This document shows, piece after piece, positions 8,602 to 17,200 of a stretch of DNA of 64,000 bases. The stretch is taken from positions 62,001 to 126,000 of the forward strand of contig NZ_MTQM01000005.1 in the NCBI RefSeq assembly GCF_001984105.1, written 5' to 3'. This DNA comes from Microbacterium sp. CSI-V. GTDB taxonomy: Bacteria > Actinomycetota > Actinomycetes > Actinomycetales > Microbacteriaceae. The translations under genes and the position numbers were made by a program. The notes under the pieces were generated by a model. The model was given only the letters and a program-made list of their open reading frames with translations. It was not told the origin of the DNA and ran no database searches. The number at the start of each line of letters is the position of its first letter. The first letter of the stretch is position 1.

Positions 8602-8861
8602 TGGACGTTCTCGACGGCAATGCGCTCGCCGGTCGGCTGGCCGACCTCCTGGGGTGGGATGCCACCGACTCGCTCGTGCGCTGCCGATCCTGCGGCGACG
8701 GCGGGGCCGTGGGACGGGTCGCGGTCTACGCGAGCGCGATGGGGGCCGTCGCCCGGTGCCGGTCGTGCGACGCCGTGCTCCTGACCATCGTGGACGCCGT
8801 CGGCGGGCGGTCCTGGTTCGGGATGCCGGGCATCGACGCCCTCGAGGTGCGGCGGGCGTGA
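8601..8861 (+). CDS. Small zinc-ribbon protein (DUF6510-like)
   Basis: An 86-residue protein with two CxxC pairs (CRSC at 28-31 and CRSC at 53-56), spaced as in a zinc ribbon. It overlaps the FAD reductase stop by 1 nt (TGATG). Proteins of this kind are commonly the third gene behind small molybdopterin oxidoreductase plus reductase pairs in actinobacteria, but their role is unknown. The operon ends 60 nt later at a strong hairpin. Confidence 0.8.
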   Translation: MDVLDGNALAGRLADLLGWDATDSLVRCRSCGDGGAVGRVAVYASAMGAVARCRSCDAVLLTIVDAVGGRSWFGMPGIDALEVRRA

Positions 8862-8923
8862 GCCGGCTCGGCGTGCGCCCGGTGTCGAAACGGCGCGCGT
8901 CATCCAGGAGGGATCGGTCGCGT

Positions 8924-8968
8924 ATGACGAGCGGCGCACCCGCGATCCGCGGGTGCGCCGTTCGTCAT
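8924..8968. terminator. Bidirectional terminator between convergent genes
   Basis: A 21-bp inverted repeat (arms 8924-8944 and 8948-8968, one G-T pair, 3-nt loop) lies between the zinc-ribbon gene and the convergent CE6-like esterase gene. Confidence 0.85.
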
Positions 8969-8993
8969 GCGGGGCGGGGGTGCCCGGCGCTCG

Positions 8994-10181
8994 TCAGCGA
9001 AGGTGATCGACTCCTCGAACCGGCTGCGAACCGAACGTCGGCAAGGGCAGATCCCGGTCATCCACCGCCCGACAGACGGGGTCGTAGCCGAGACCGTACG
9101 ACACGTGGAACTCCCTCGGTTCGCGCGGGAACGGCGTGCAGAGGATCTCGATGTCGCTCGGTCGTCGCGGATCGCGGTGCGCGTCGACGACATCGATCCC
9201 GGGGATCCCTTGACCCTCGGCATCCGTGAGACGGAAGCCCGGGAGGGGGCCGGCGGTCCAGGCCCCCGTCACGCCGGTCGTGACCACCCGCAGCCGCACG
9301 TAGCCGTCGATCCGCGGGGTCGAGACCTCGACACGGGACACGTCGGGACCTGCCTCCGGCGCATCCACCATGGTCGCCAACCGGATGCCGAGCCGAGTCG
9401 ATCCCGAGGCATCGACGTGAACGTCGTCGCAGAGCCCGAGGTCGATTGCCGAGGTGCAGCGGACACCCTCGGTGCGCTGCGCGACGAGTCGCTGCGCCTC
9501 ACGCACCCGGTCCCAGTCCCGCTCCGTCTGCGACGGTGCGGAGACCGTCCCGACGAACCGGCCGATCTGCACGGCGAGCACCTCGAGGTCGGGAGCATCC
9601 AGGTCGTCCCGCACCGCCGCGATCCAGTCGGCCCACCGTCGTGCGTATGTGGGGGAATCCGACGGGTTCGCGTCGGACTCGCCCTGGTACCAGAGCACAC
9701 CCCGGAGCACGAAGTCGGGGCGCGTCCGGGCACGGGCCACGCGATCCAGAAGGGAGCCGTAGAGGGTCCGCGGCGAGGAGCGTTCTTCGCCCTCGGATCC
9801 CGGCATCCACTGGTTCAGAGACGTGCCGCCGTGCGCGGCGGGGACGAGTGCCACGCGCCCTCCCGTCGCGTCGGCCCGCGCCTTGCCGAACGCGAGGCCG
9901 AGACCCGCCCCGCGGAACTGCGTCCGCCGCTCACGTTCGGCCATCTCGGCATCCGTGATCCCCTCCGCTCCCGAGTGCGGGTTGCGCCGATGCAGGATGC
10001 TGTGGACCGGGGTGTACGACTCCCACGTCCGATGCAGGGGCTCTCGCGCCACCTCCCATTCGCCCGCGCTCGTGAACGACATCACACGCGTATCGTCGAC
10101 GCGATCGGTCGCGGGGTCGTCCAGAGGGGCGGATCCCTCCATGTTGGATTGCCCCGCCAGGATCCACCCCTCCATCGTCAT
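8994..10181 (-). CDS. SGNH carbohydrate esterase, sialate O-acetylesterase/CE6-like
   Basis: About 395 residues, no signal peptide. The N-terminal block I-oxyanion motif LAGQSNMEG (nucleophile Ser), VPAAHGGTSLNQW (block with Gly), and VLWYQGESDAN mark the SASA/CE6 family of carbohydrate acetyl esterases. The C-terminal ~130 residues look like a small beta-rich domain. The gene starts 19 nt after the multidomain GH29-like gene, so both are one operon; removing O-acetyl groups would expose fucosyl residues to the glycosidases. ATG at 10181 is given; ATG at 10175 has better spacing from GAAGGG and may be the real start. Confidence 0.85.
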   Translation of the reverse strand: MTMEGWILAGQSNMEGSAPLDDPATDRVDDTRVMSFTSAGEWEVAREPLHRTWESYTPVHSILHRRNPHSGAEGITDAEMAERERRTQFRGAGLGLAFGKARADATGGRVALVPAAHGGTSLNQWMPGSEGEERSSPRTLYGSLLDRVARARTRPDFVLRGVLWYQGESDANPSDSPTYARRWADWIAAVRDDLDAPDLEVLAVQIGRFVGTVSAPSQTERDWDRVREAQRLVAQRTEGVRCTSAIDLGLCDDVHVDASGSTRLGIRLATMVDAPEAGPDVSRVEVSTPRIDGYVRLRVVTTGVTGAWTAGPLPGFRLTDAEGQGIPGIDVVDAHRDPRRPSDIEILCTPFPREPREFHVSYGLGYDPVCRAVDDRDLPLPTFGSQPVRGVDHLR

Positions 10182-10200
10182 CGCCCTTCGCCCGTCATCG

Positions 10201-13137
10201 TCAGCCGACCAGCTTCCACAGGTCTTCAGCGGAATTGAAGAAGCTCGGGACGCCGCAGATCGATCGCACCGTCGTGCTGCCGAGGTACGCATCGCCGGTG
10301 AGGTGGAGCGGCCGCCCGAACCCCACGTTGACGATCCGGAGTCCGTCGTTCAGGTACGGCTGGAGCACCCACTGGTCCGATGTGGTCGGAGTGCCGTTCG
10401 TGACCATCGCCACCGCGCTGAGGTCCGCGTTGCCCTGGTAGTCCTGCGTGGTCATCCGCAGCATCTTGTTGCGGTACTCGTTGACGATCTTGTAGCGGTC
10501 GTTCCCGAGATAGACGACGGACCACCGATCCTCGGCTCCCGCCGATGCGGCAGGAACACCGGCGACAGCGAAATCCGTCGGACTGCCCAGGTACGAGTTG
10601 CCCGTCCCTCGCAGGCGGTACCCGTCCTGGTTGCTCACCAGCTGCAGCCCGGTCGCACCGTAGCGTCCGGTGCCGACCGACGACGTCACCAACTCGATCA
10701 CGGTGTCGGTCGAGCTCCAGGTGGCCCCGGCGGGCAGCGTGAGAGTGACCCCGCTCGCATTCTGCGTCAGGCTCACCGCGGCACCGGTGCTGAGCAGCCG
10801 CGCCGAACTGAACGTCTTCCCGTCCGCGGGCACCGGCAGCGCGAGGCTGGATCCGGACGGCGGTGTGAGCACATGGATGTACTCACGGGAGTCGTCGCGC
10901 TTGCGCGTGGCCACGATGCCGTTGGGGAGGGTGTTGATGGTCACGCCCTCCGCGCGGGGATAGGAATTGCTCGGCATCGTGCCGATGATCGAGGCGCGGA
11001 CGGGGTCCATCAGGGACTTGACCCCCGCGAGCGTCTCCTTGGCGCCGACCTCCCACTGTCCGTCACTGAAGGGACTGTAGGACCACCCCACGCCGGGCCC
11101 CTGCGTGGCCGCACCCGCCTGAAGGACGGTGTACCGGAACACCTGAGCACTGGTGAGACGCGACTTGCTGATGGGTGCGGCGTTCACGGTGAAATCGTCG
11201 AAACGGGCGATCGCGCCCGAGGTGGACAGACCCGCGTAGCCCGAGGTGAACGTCGTGTCCTTCTCGTCGATCAGCGCGGTCCGCGCGTCGCCGACGTACA
11301 CGCGCAGCGCGGGACCGTCGGTGACCACCTTGAGCCGCTGCGTGGCGCCGAAATCCACGCCGGAGGGCGCACACGCGAGGTTGCCCACCCCGGCCTCGTA
11401 CAGACACACCTCGCCGTTCGCGCGGGCGTAGATCAGGTACCCGCTGTCGAAGAACTGATCGTTCTGGGCCTGCTTGCGCACTTGGACGCCGGCCCAGTTG
11501 GACGGGTTCCCCTTCGCATCCAGGATGCGCAGGTCGACGGCGTAGGTCGAGTTCGCCCACGTCTTGCCCGTGACGGTCGCTCGTCCTTCGTTGCCGGTGA
11601 AGACCCCGGCCGATGCCGCCCAGGATCCGGATCCGACCGTCCAGGCGCCGGCGGACGCGAAAGGATCGGTCCACACCCGCTCCATGACGAGGTCGTCGAA
11701 CCGCGCATCCGCCCCCGCGACGGCGAAGCCCGCGAACCCGGAGGAATAGGTGCTGTCGGCGACATCGATCCTCGGCGTCGTCTCCGTGCCGAGATAGACG
11801 CGGATGCGGGGACCGGACGTCTCGATCCTCACCTGGGTGCGCGAGGTGAACGTCGACCCGGTCGACGCGGTCGCCAGCACCGCCCCGGGCCGCGACAGTT
11901 CGATCTGCCCGTTGCTGCGGAAGATCACGAGATATCCGCTCGTCCCCCAGGAGTCGCCGGCGGCGTTCTTCCGGAACTGGAAGCCCGCCCAGTTCGTGGC
12001 GTTCCCCCCGTCCGACGCCAGCCGGAACGCGTAGGTGAATCGCCCGTCGCCGAACGTGTTGCTCCAGCCCGTCTCGGACTGCGTCCCCGCGGTGAGATTC
12101 ATCGTCGCGGTCCCCGTCGAGCCGCGCAGCTCCTCGTTCTCCACCGTCCACGTCCCCGTGGTCGAGAACACTCCCAGCGCGCTGGGGATGTTGAAGTTCG
12201 CGGTGAGGTAGTCACCCAGGGTCGCCCAGTGGTTCTGGGTGACGACGTTGGGCGCCGACGTCGAGGCCGGCCACTTCGTGACGTCGTAGTCGGTGGCCGC
12301 GAGCCCGGTACCGAACCAGTCCGGACGGAAGACCTCTTTCAGCGGGAAATCCACGAGCGTGCGGCCGCCGAGGCTGGGATAGGCCAATGCCCCGAGCCAC
12401 ATGTCCGGCTGCCGCGACAGGATGGTGTTGCGGAGGCGGGGGAGGTCCAGCTTGTTCGCCCAGCGGGCATCGCCGCTCAGGCCGAGCTCGCTGTCGAAAC
12501 CGATACCGGCGATGCGCGACCCATAGGTGTCCACCAACTCGGCGTAGAACGCGTTGATGAAGTCGTTCCACTTCTTGTAGCCGCCCGTAGGGTCGTTGGC
12601 GCCGAGGAGGTCCTGCTGACTCGCGGTGTAGTCGTGGGGATCGAGGGGATGCGTGAAGAGGAAGGTGGCGATCCCGCGCGCGGCGAGTCCGTCGATCAGC
12701 TCGCCGATGATGTCCTCGGTGGTGGTGTATCCCGGCCCCCGCCACGAGTCCAGGACCGCCGAGGGGTGCAGCACGGTGCCCGCCCCGTGGAAGTCGGTCA
12801 CCTGGACGTAGTCGAAGCCCATTCCGGCGATCTCGTCGACCAGGCGGCCGACGTCGAAGCTCGCCGCGAACGGGTTGGCCCCCACCGTGTAGCTCCCGTC
12901 GCTGCGGGAGATCGCGTTGGTGACGCCCGGTCCGCCCGAGGTCCACGTGATGTTGAGGCCGTAACGGTAGGTGTTCGCGTCCGAGTTCAGGGGCGGGTTG
13001 GAAGGGGTTGCGGCGTGAGCGGCCCCTGCCGCTACGAGAGAGCCGAGGACGAGCGCTGCCGCGGTGACGGCCCCTACTGCGCCGCGCACGAGAATGGAAG
13101 TGCGCGTCCCTGCCTGTGATCTGCCGGTGTGTTTCAT
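10201..13137 (-). CDS. Secreted GH29-like (alpha-L-fucosidase-type) enzyme with two inserted lectin-like domains and a C-terminal trefoil
   Basis: A 978-residue exported protein. Signal peptide 1-43 (cut near AHA). The catalytic barrel begins at about 55 (YRYGLNITWTSGG, FDYVQVTDFHG, EDIIGELIDGLAARGI, GFDSELG) and resembles GH29 and the smaller enzyme at 17201. From about 320 to 655 two homologous concanavalin/LamG-like domains (each with a NWAG-QVRK / GYLI / RVYLG-type pattern) interrupt it; the barrel then resumes at FRYTVLQAG (667), aligning with FRYLVLQIS of the smaller paralogue. Residues 825-978 look like a ricin-type beta-trefoil or lectin. An AGGAGG ribosome site sets the start. Probable role: extracellular release of fucose or fucosides; exact specificity unknown. 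Confidence 0.75.
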   Translation of the reverse strand: MKHTGRSQAGTRTSILVRGAVGAVTAAALVLGSLVAAGAAHAATPSNPPLNSDANTYRYGLNITWTSGGPGVTNAISRSDGSYTVGANPFAASFDVGRLVDEIAGMGFDYVQVTDFHGAGTVLHPSAVLDSWRGPGYTTTEDIIGELIDGLAARGIATFLFTHPLDPHDYTASQQDLLGANDPTGGYKKWNDFINAFYAELVDTYGSRIAGIGFDSELGLSGDARWANKLDLPRLRNTILSRQPDMWLGALAYPSLGGRTLVDFPLKEVFRPDWFGTGLAATDYDVTKWPASTSAPNVVTQNHWATLGDYLTANFNIPSALGVFSTTGTWTVENEELRGSTGTATMNLTAGTQSETGWSNTFGDGRFTYAFRLASDGGNATNWAGFQFRKNAAGDSWGTSGYLVIFRSNGQIELSRPGAVLATASTGSTFTSRTQVRIETSGPRIRVYLGTETTPRIDVADSTYSSGFAGFAVAGADARFDDLVMERVWTDPFASAGAWTVGSGSWAASAGVFTGNEGRATVTGKTWANSTYAVDLRILDAKGNPSNWAGVQVRKQAQNDQFFDSGYLIYARANGEVCLYEAGVGNLACAPSGVDFGATQRLKVVTDGPALRVYVGDARTALIDEKDTTFTSGYAGLSTSGAIARFDDFTVNAAPISKSRLTSAQVFRYTVLQAGAATQGPGVGWSYSPFSDGQWEVGAKETLAGVKSLMDPVRASIIGTMPSNSYPRAEGVTINTLPNGIVATRKRDDSREYIHVLTPPSGSSLALPVPADGKTFSSARLLSTGAAVSLTQNASGVTLTLPAGATWSSTDTVIELVTSSVGTGRYGATGLQLVSNQDGYRLRGTGNSYLGSPTDFAVAGVPAASAGAEDRWSVVYLGNDRYKIVNEYRNKMLRMTTQDYQGNADLSAVAMVTNGTPTTSDQWVLQPYLNDGLRIVNVGFGRPLHLTGDAYLGSTTVRSICGVPSFFNSAEDLWKLVG

Positions 13138-13184
13138 GCCGCCTCCTCGCGGGTGAGGGGGACCTCGTCGTCCCACCCCCGCCG

Positions 13185-13214
13185 ATTGTCGGGGAGTGAT
13201 CGGATGAAAATCAA
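13185..13214 (-). promoter_or_regulatory. Promoter plus ACATC-N-GATGT-like operator for the GH29/esterase operon
   Basis: On the minus strand: -35 TTGATT (13209-13214), 1-nt gap, operator TCATCCGATCA (13197-13207), 18-nt spacer in all, -10 GACAAT (13185-13190). The operator resembles ACATC-N-GATGT sites at the other promoters of this locus and sits at the same distance from the -35 as in two of them. Confidence 0.6.
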
Positions 13215-13286
13215 GACTTGAGGCGGTTTTCGGGAGTAGCCCCGCTTCGAGGCGCCTTATTCCACCTCAAACCTCCGACATATGTC

Positions 13287-13315
13287 TTGACAGACATCGG
13301 ATGAAAGAGCATGCT
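13287..13315 (+). promoter_or_regulatory. Promoter plus operator for the sugar-binding lipoprotein gene
   Basis: -35 TTGACA (13287-13292), 1-nt gap, operator ACATCGGATGA (13294-13304), 17-nt spacer in all, -10-like CATGCT (13310-13315). A separate 10-bp palindrome GACATATGTC lies just upstream (13277-13286). The likely binder is the FadR-type GntR protein encoded at 28947. Confidence 0.68.
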
Positions 13316-13397
13316 CGTCCCCAACTCACCTACGCACCACCGTCATCCGGATACCTGATCCGAGCGACGGCGGGGTCCGCAATCCAAAGGAGTATTG

Positions 13398-14681
13398 ATG
13401 AGATTTCTGCGAGCCACAGCACTCGCGGTCGTGGCCGTCGGCGCGAGCGCATTCGCGCTGACCGGTTGCACCTCGAACTCGGCGCCGGCCGACGCAGGAG
13501 CAGGGGAACCCGTGACCCTCTCGTTCCTCACGTACACGAGCCCGAACGTCACGAAGGAGTTCTGGGAAGAGGCGGCCTCGACCATCGAGGCCGACAACCC
13601 CGGCCTCACCATCGAGCTGCTGTACACCCCGACCCTGGACCGTCAGGGGTACGCGCGTCAGCTTCTCGCGAGCGGCCAGCTGCCCGACATCATGTGGGAC
13701 GCGCCGCTGCAGGAGTTCGTCGACGCCGGAGCACTCCTGCCGTTCGAACCGAGCGACTACGAAGGCATCAACGTCCCCGAGGGATACGGCGCCATCGATG
13801 GGAAGCAGTACTCGCTCTTCAACGGCTCGTTCATCTACCCCGGCGTCTACTACAACCCCGACGCCTTCGCCGCGGCCGGCGTCGAGGTGCCGACCACCTT
13901 CGATCAGCTCGTGACCGCCGCTCAGAAGCTGAAGGACAAGGGCACCACCCCGTTCCTGCTCTCCAGCGGGTCCGACACCTGGTCGACGCAGTTCATCCTG
14001 AACTCCCTGATCAGCGCGAACGTCCTCGGCAACGATCCCGACTGGATGGCCAAGCGCAAGGCGGGCGACGTGTCGTTCTCCGACCCCGAGTTCCGGCAGT
14101 CCGTCGACGCGTTCGTCGAATTGCGCGACGCCGGGTACTTCAACACCGACGCCCTCAGCATCAACTACACGCAGGCCAATGCGGCGTGGGCCACGGGCGA
14201 CTACGCGATGTGGCCGATGGGCGGGTGGGCCGCGGCGGTCACGTCGGATGCCTTCACGCCCGGCGTCTTCGCGATGCCGACGTTCGACGGCGCGAAGGTG
14301 CTCCCGGTCACCTCGGGCGCGGCGCTGTACGTCTCGGCGGCGACCGCCCACCCCGATCTGGCGCGCAAGGTCGCGGTCGAGCTCGTGAAGAACACCAAGC
14401 TGCAGAGCGACCTCATGGTCAACGATGCGCAGTTCCCGATCATCAGCGGAGTCGAGGCCCCCGAGGGCACGGCACAGGCCACGCTCGACGGTCTCGCCCT
14501 GTACGAGAACCCCGACTACACGCAGGTGAGCGGCTTCCCGAACGTCGTCTCCAACGACGACCTCCCCCCGGTGGGCTGGCCTGCCGAGTACGAGAAGGCG
14601 GTGCAGGCGCTTCTCGCCGGTGGCAGCACCGATCAGTTCGTCACCGCCATCGACGACGCGTGGAACTCATTGAACAAGTAG
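13398..14681 (+). CDS. Sugar ABC transporter substrate-binding lipoprotein (family 1 / MalE-like)
   Basis: A 427-residue extracellular solute-binding lipoprotein: basic N-terminus, hydrophobic segment and lipobox LTGC (Cys about residue 24), then an SBP_bac_1 fold (LSFLTYTSPNVTKEFWEEAA, LYTPTLDRQGYARQLLASGQLPDI, ATGDYAMWPMGGWAA). It serves a CUT1-type sugar importer. The matching permeases are almost certainly those at 27098-28905, 12.4 kb away, because both units share the promoter/operator layout and nearly identical start contexts (AAGGAG, 5 nt, ATGAG). ATG at 13398 is preferred over TTG at 13395. Likely ligand: a fucose-containing oligosaccharide or L-fucose (inferred). Confidence 0.9.
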   Translation: MRFLRATALAVVAVGASAFALTGCTSNSAPADAGAGEPVTLSFLTYTSPNVTKEFWEEAASTIEADNPGLTIELLYTPTLDRQGYARQLLASGQLPDIMWDAPLQEFVDAGALLPFEPSDYEGINVPEGYGAIDGKQYSLFNGSFIYPGVYYNPDAFAAAGVEVPTTFDQLVTAAQKLKDKGTTPFLLSSGSDTWSTQFILNSLISANVLGNDPDWMAKRKAGDVSFSDPEFRQSVDAFVELRDAGYFNTDALSINYTQANAAWATGDYAMWPMGGWAAAVTSDAFTPGVFAMPTFDGAKVLPVTSGAALYVSAATAHPDLARKVAVELVKNTKLQSDLMVNDAQFPIISGVEAPEGTAQATLDGLALYENPDYTQVSGFPNVVSNDDLPPVGWPAEYEKAVQALLAGGSTDQFVTAIDDAWNSLNK

Positions 14682-14689
14682 TCCCTCAC

Positions 14690-14728
14690 GACGGAGCGCT
14701 CGGATCGATTCGATCCGAGCGCTTCGTC
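14690..14728. terminator. Bidirectional terminator hairpin
   Basis: Arms 14690-14708 and 14710-14728 form a 19-bp near-perfect inverted repeat (one G-T pair) between the convergent lipoprotein and GH95-like genes. Confidence 0.82.
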
Positions 14729-14742
14729 GTCGCGTCGCGGAA

Positions 14743-17046
14743 TCAGTCGTCGAGACGCAGGACACCCTCCCCGATGAGTCCCGAGACCGGCGACCCGTCC
14801 TCGGCGAACAGACGGAACCGCACGCTCCACTCGGTCGGCAGCCGACGCGCCAGCTCGGGCCTGCGGACGATCGCAAGCACGATCTCCTGGAGGGTGTTCA
14901 GGATGTTGGCGCCGTGATCGACGTCGGGGACGGCGTCGTAGACCGGCCCCCACATGGCGGGGAACGCGTGACCCGGGTTGCTCAGCGAAGCATTGTGCTC
15001 GAGGATCGCGGCAGCCTCCGCGATACGTCCGATGCGCGCGGCGACCGGCCCGAGGTACTGCCACCCGGCGAACGAGGGCGTCCCCACCTGCTCCCCGATC
15101 GTCGGAGACCGGAAGTTCCCGCTGACCTGGAGGCATCTGTCCCAGGTCGCGTCCAGGACGGCGTCGTCCAGCCCGTCGACATCGAACGGGAAGACTGCGT
15201 AGAACTCCGGGATCTCCACGTTCATCCGTTGGTCCTCGTAGCTGCCGGCCGGTGCCAGCGGCGCGCCGGTCTCACCACTGATCCGCGGGAGCGCGGGTAG
15301 GGCGTCGGCGACACGCTGGACGAAGTCACGCTCGGCGAGGAGCCGGTGCGGGAGGGCGAGGAGATCCGCGGTAAGCCGGTGATATCCCGCCACGACGGGA
15401 AGGGGGTCCGTCGTGTCGAAGTAGGTCTCCACGGAGTTCACCGGCCCGATCACCAGGCGCGCCGCCGCGTCGAGGGAGAATCGCGACCACGCGAAACGGA
15501 GGAGGTCGACGGCGTAGGGCACCGCGCGCTCCCGGAGGAAATCCTCGTCCCGGGTGAAGCGGTAGTACCGCTGCATGAGGACGGCGAGTTCCAGCCCCGG
15601 GGACAGGTCGATCGACCCTCCCCATCTGTTCTTCGACGTGCCGACGGGGAGAACTCGACGGTCGGCACCGTAGACCGCCGGGGACTGGAGCCCGCAACTG
15701 AGCGTCATCTCCGTACTCCACTGCCCGTCCGAGTCGTGGTGGCGGCGGGCGCGGGCGCGGTTGAGCTCTTCGAAGCGGCGGTAGTAGTCGAAGACCGGGA
15801 TCAGCGACTGCGCCTCCCCTCGCCCCAGAACGGAGTAGTACGGCAAGCGCAGGTTCTGCCACAGATGCTCCACGCTCCAGGTCCGCTCGTCCGGGTTGAG
15901 CTCGGGCGTCGGCTCGCTCGTCGCGGCCGAGGCGAAGACGCGCCCGAACGTCGACAGAGCGAGGTGTTCCCCCGCGCCGGGCATCGTCGTGAACAGTCCC
16001 CCGTTGTAGAAGAGCGGGAAGCGTCCGCGATTGCCGCACGCGTGCATCCACTTCGTCAGCACATATGCCCGGGTGACCGCGGACGTCGGGTTCGACGTGA
16101 CCGTCGCCCGCTCGTGGGAGTCCACCGCGGCGGCGACCTCGTCTGTCACCGTCGGCGGTCGCGTCGTGTCGCCCTCGACGACGATCCAGCTCCTCCCCCA
16201 GTACTCCCGCCACGCGTCCGCGGTACGGCGACGACTGTCCGCGAACCGGTGCGGCCGTTCCCGATGCCGCCGGATAGCCTCCTCGGCGGGCTCGACCTGG
16301 CTGCTGAAGGTCGCGACCCGGACGTCGATCTCCTCGACATCGCGGACGCGGAACCCCTCCTCCGCTTCGGGAATATGGCCGTCCACGGTGAGATAGCTCC
16401 CGAAAGAGCGGCCCAGGAGCACATCCGGGATGCCATCCCGCTCGGGTTCCAGTTCATGAAGGCGGGCGATCGCCGGCACGAGGCTGTCGTCGTTGCGATG
16501 CACGAGGTAGACGCCGCGGGCGTCTCGGCCCACCAGGTCGGCGCTCTCAGTCACGGCCGCCAACTCGGGCAGGAGCCCCGGGTCTTCCTCGCCCCAGAGG
16601 AGCGGTGCCGCCTCCACCGAGGGGCGCGCCCGCGTGCGCCAGGTACGCGCGTAGATGCGGGCGTCGAATCGCCCCGTGGAGGAGACATGCACGTGCGCGT
16701 CGTCTGCGGCGGTGTCGATGTGCATCTCGACGGTGAAACGGTGATCGCCCGTGCGGGCCGTGACCTCGAGTCGCCCGTCCACGAGATTCAACGACTGCGT
16801 GAAGTCATCGGGAGCGTCGAACGGGTTCGGGCTGAGCACGACGCCGTACTGGCCGAGCTTTAGCGTGCGATCGAGCTCGCTCAGCGCGTCGCTGCGGGAG
16901 AGGGTGAAGTGCAGGCCCCGAGCGTCAGTCCAGACGCTGGCGCAGAGCTCGCCGTTGCCGAGGGGCATCGCGGAGCGATCCCCCGTGCCCACCGACCCAA
17001 AGACGACGCGTTGCCGGTCGACGTCACCTAGAACGTCCATGGTCAT
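14743..17046 (-). CDS. GH95-like / DUF5703-type glycoside hydrolase (putative alpha-L-fucosidase)
   Basis: A 767-residue protein without signal peptide. An N-terminal beta-rich domain has the GH95/GH65-like motif MPLGNGELCASVW near residue 28; the second half is an (alpha/alpha)6-type domain with GRFPLFYNGGLFTT, WSTEMTLSCGLQ and HAFPAMWGPVYDAVPD. This arrangement fits GH95 alpha-L-fucosidases and the related DUF5703 group. The cytoplasmic location suggests it trims imported fucosyl-oligosaccharides. It is a single gene, divergent from the GH29-like gene at 17201 across a region holding a shared operator. The ATG at 17046 is close (3 nt) to AGGAGG; ATG at 17040 has better spacing. Confidence 0.7.
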   Translation of the reverse strand: MTMDVLGDVDRQRVVFGSVGTGDRSAMPLGNGELCASVWTDARGLHFTLSRSDALSELDRTLKLGQYGVVLSPNPFDAPDDFTQSLNLVDGRLEVTARTGDHRFTVEMHIDTAADDAHVHVSSTGRFDARIYARTWRTRARPSVEAAPLLWGEEDPGLLPELAAVTESADLVGRDARGVYLVHRNDDSLVPAIARLHELEPERDGIPDVLLGRSFGSYLTVDGHIPEAEEGFRVRDVEEIDVRVATFSSQVEPAEEAIRRHRERPHRFADSRRRTADAWREYWGRSWIVVEGDTTRPPTVTDEVAAAVDSHERATVTSNPTSAVTRAYVLTKWMHACGNRGRFPLFYNGGLFTTMPGAGEHLALSTFGRVFASAATSEPTPELNPDERTWSVEHLWQNLRLPYYSVLGRGEAQSLIPVFDYYRRFEELNRARARRHHDSDGQWSTEMTLSCGLQSPAVYGADRRVLPVGTSKNRWGGSIDLSPGLELAVLMQRYYRFTRDEDFLRERAVPYAVDLLRFAWSRFSLDAAARLVIGPVNSVETYFDTTDPLPVVAGYHRLTADLLALPHRLLAERDFVQRVADALPALPRISGETGAPLAPAGSYEDQRMNVEIPEFYAVFPFDVDGLDDAVLDATWDRCLQVSGNFRSPTIGEQVGTPSFAGWQYLGPVAARIGRIAEAAAILEHNASLSNPGHAFPAMWGPVYDAVPDVDHGANILNTLQEIVLAIVRRPELARRLPTEWSVRFRLFAEDGSPVSGLIGEGVLRLDD

Positions 17047-17123
17047 ATTCCTCCTATGTTTGATGCACTCCTATCGTAGAGTTCGCCCTATATTGGTCTC
17101 AATCATCGCTTTGCCAGCCTATT

Positions 17124-17133
17124 AATCGGATGT
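17124..17133. promoter_or_regulatory. Operator half of the GntR regulon in a divergent promoter region
   Basis: AATCGGATGT (minus strand ACATCCGATT) matches the ACATC-N-GATGT motif with one arm imperfect. It lies between the divergent GH95-like and GH29-like genes, so it could control both. I cannot place -35/-10 boxes here with confidence. Confidence 0.5.
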
Positions 17134-17200
17134 ATTGGACTCGCTAATGCATGTACCCGCCCCGAACGCTCACGCCCCCCGCATTCCGGCGGAGGCGTCG

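Noticed and set aside
9823..13119. 1098-codon plus-strand open frame
   Set aside because: Mirror of the GH29-like gene; no domains, no ribosome site, typical of GC-driven open antisense frames.
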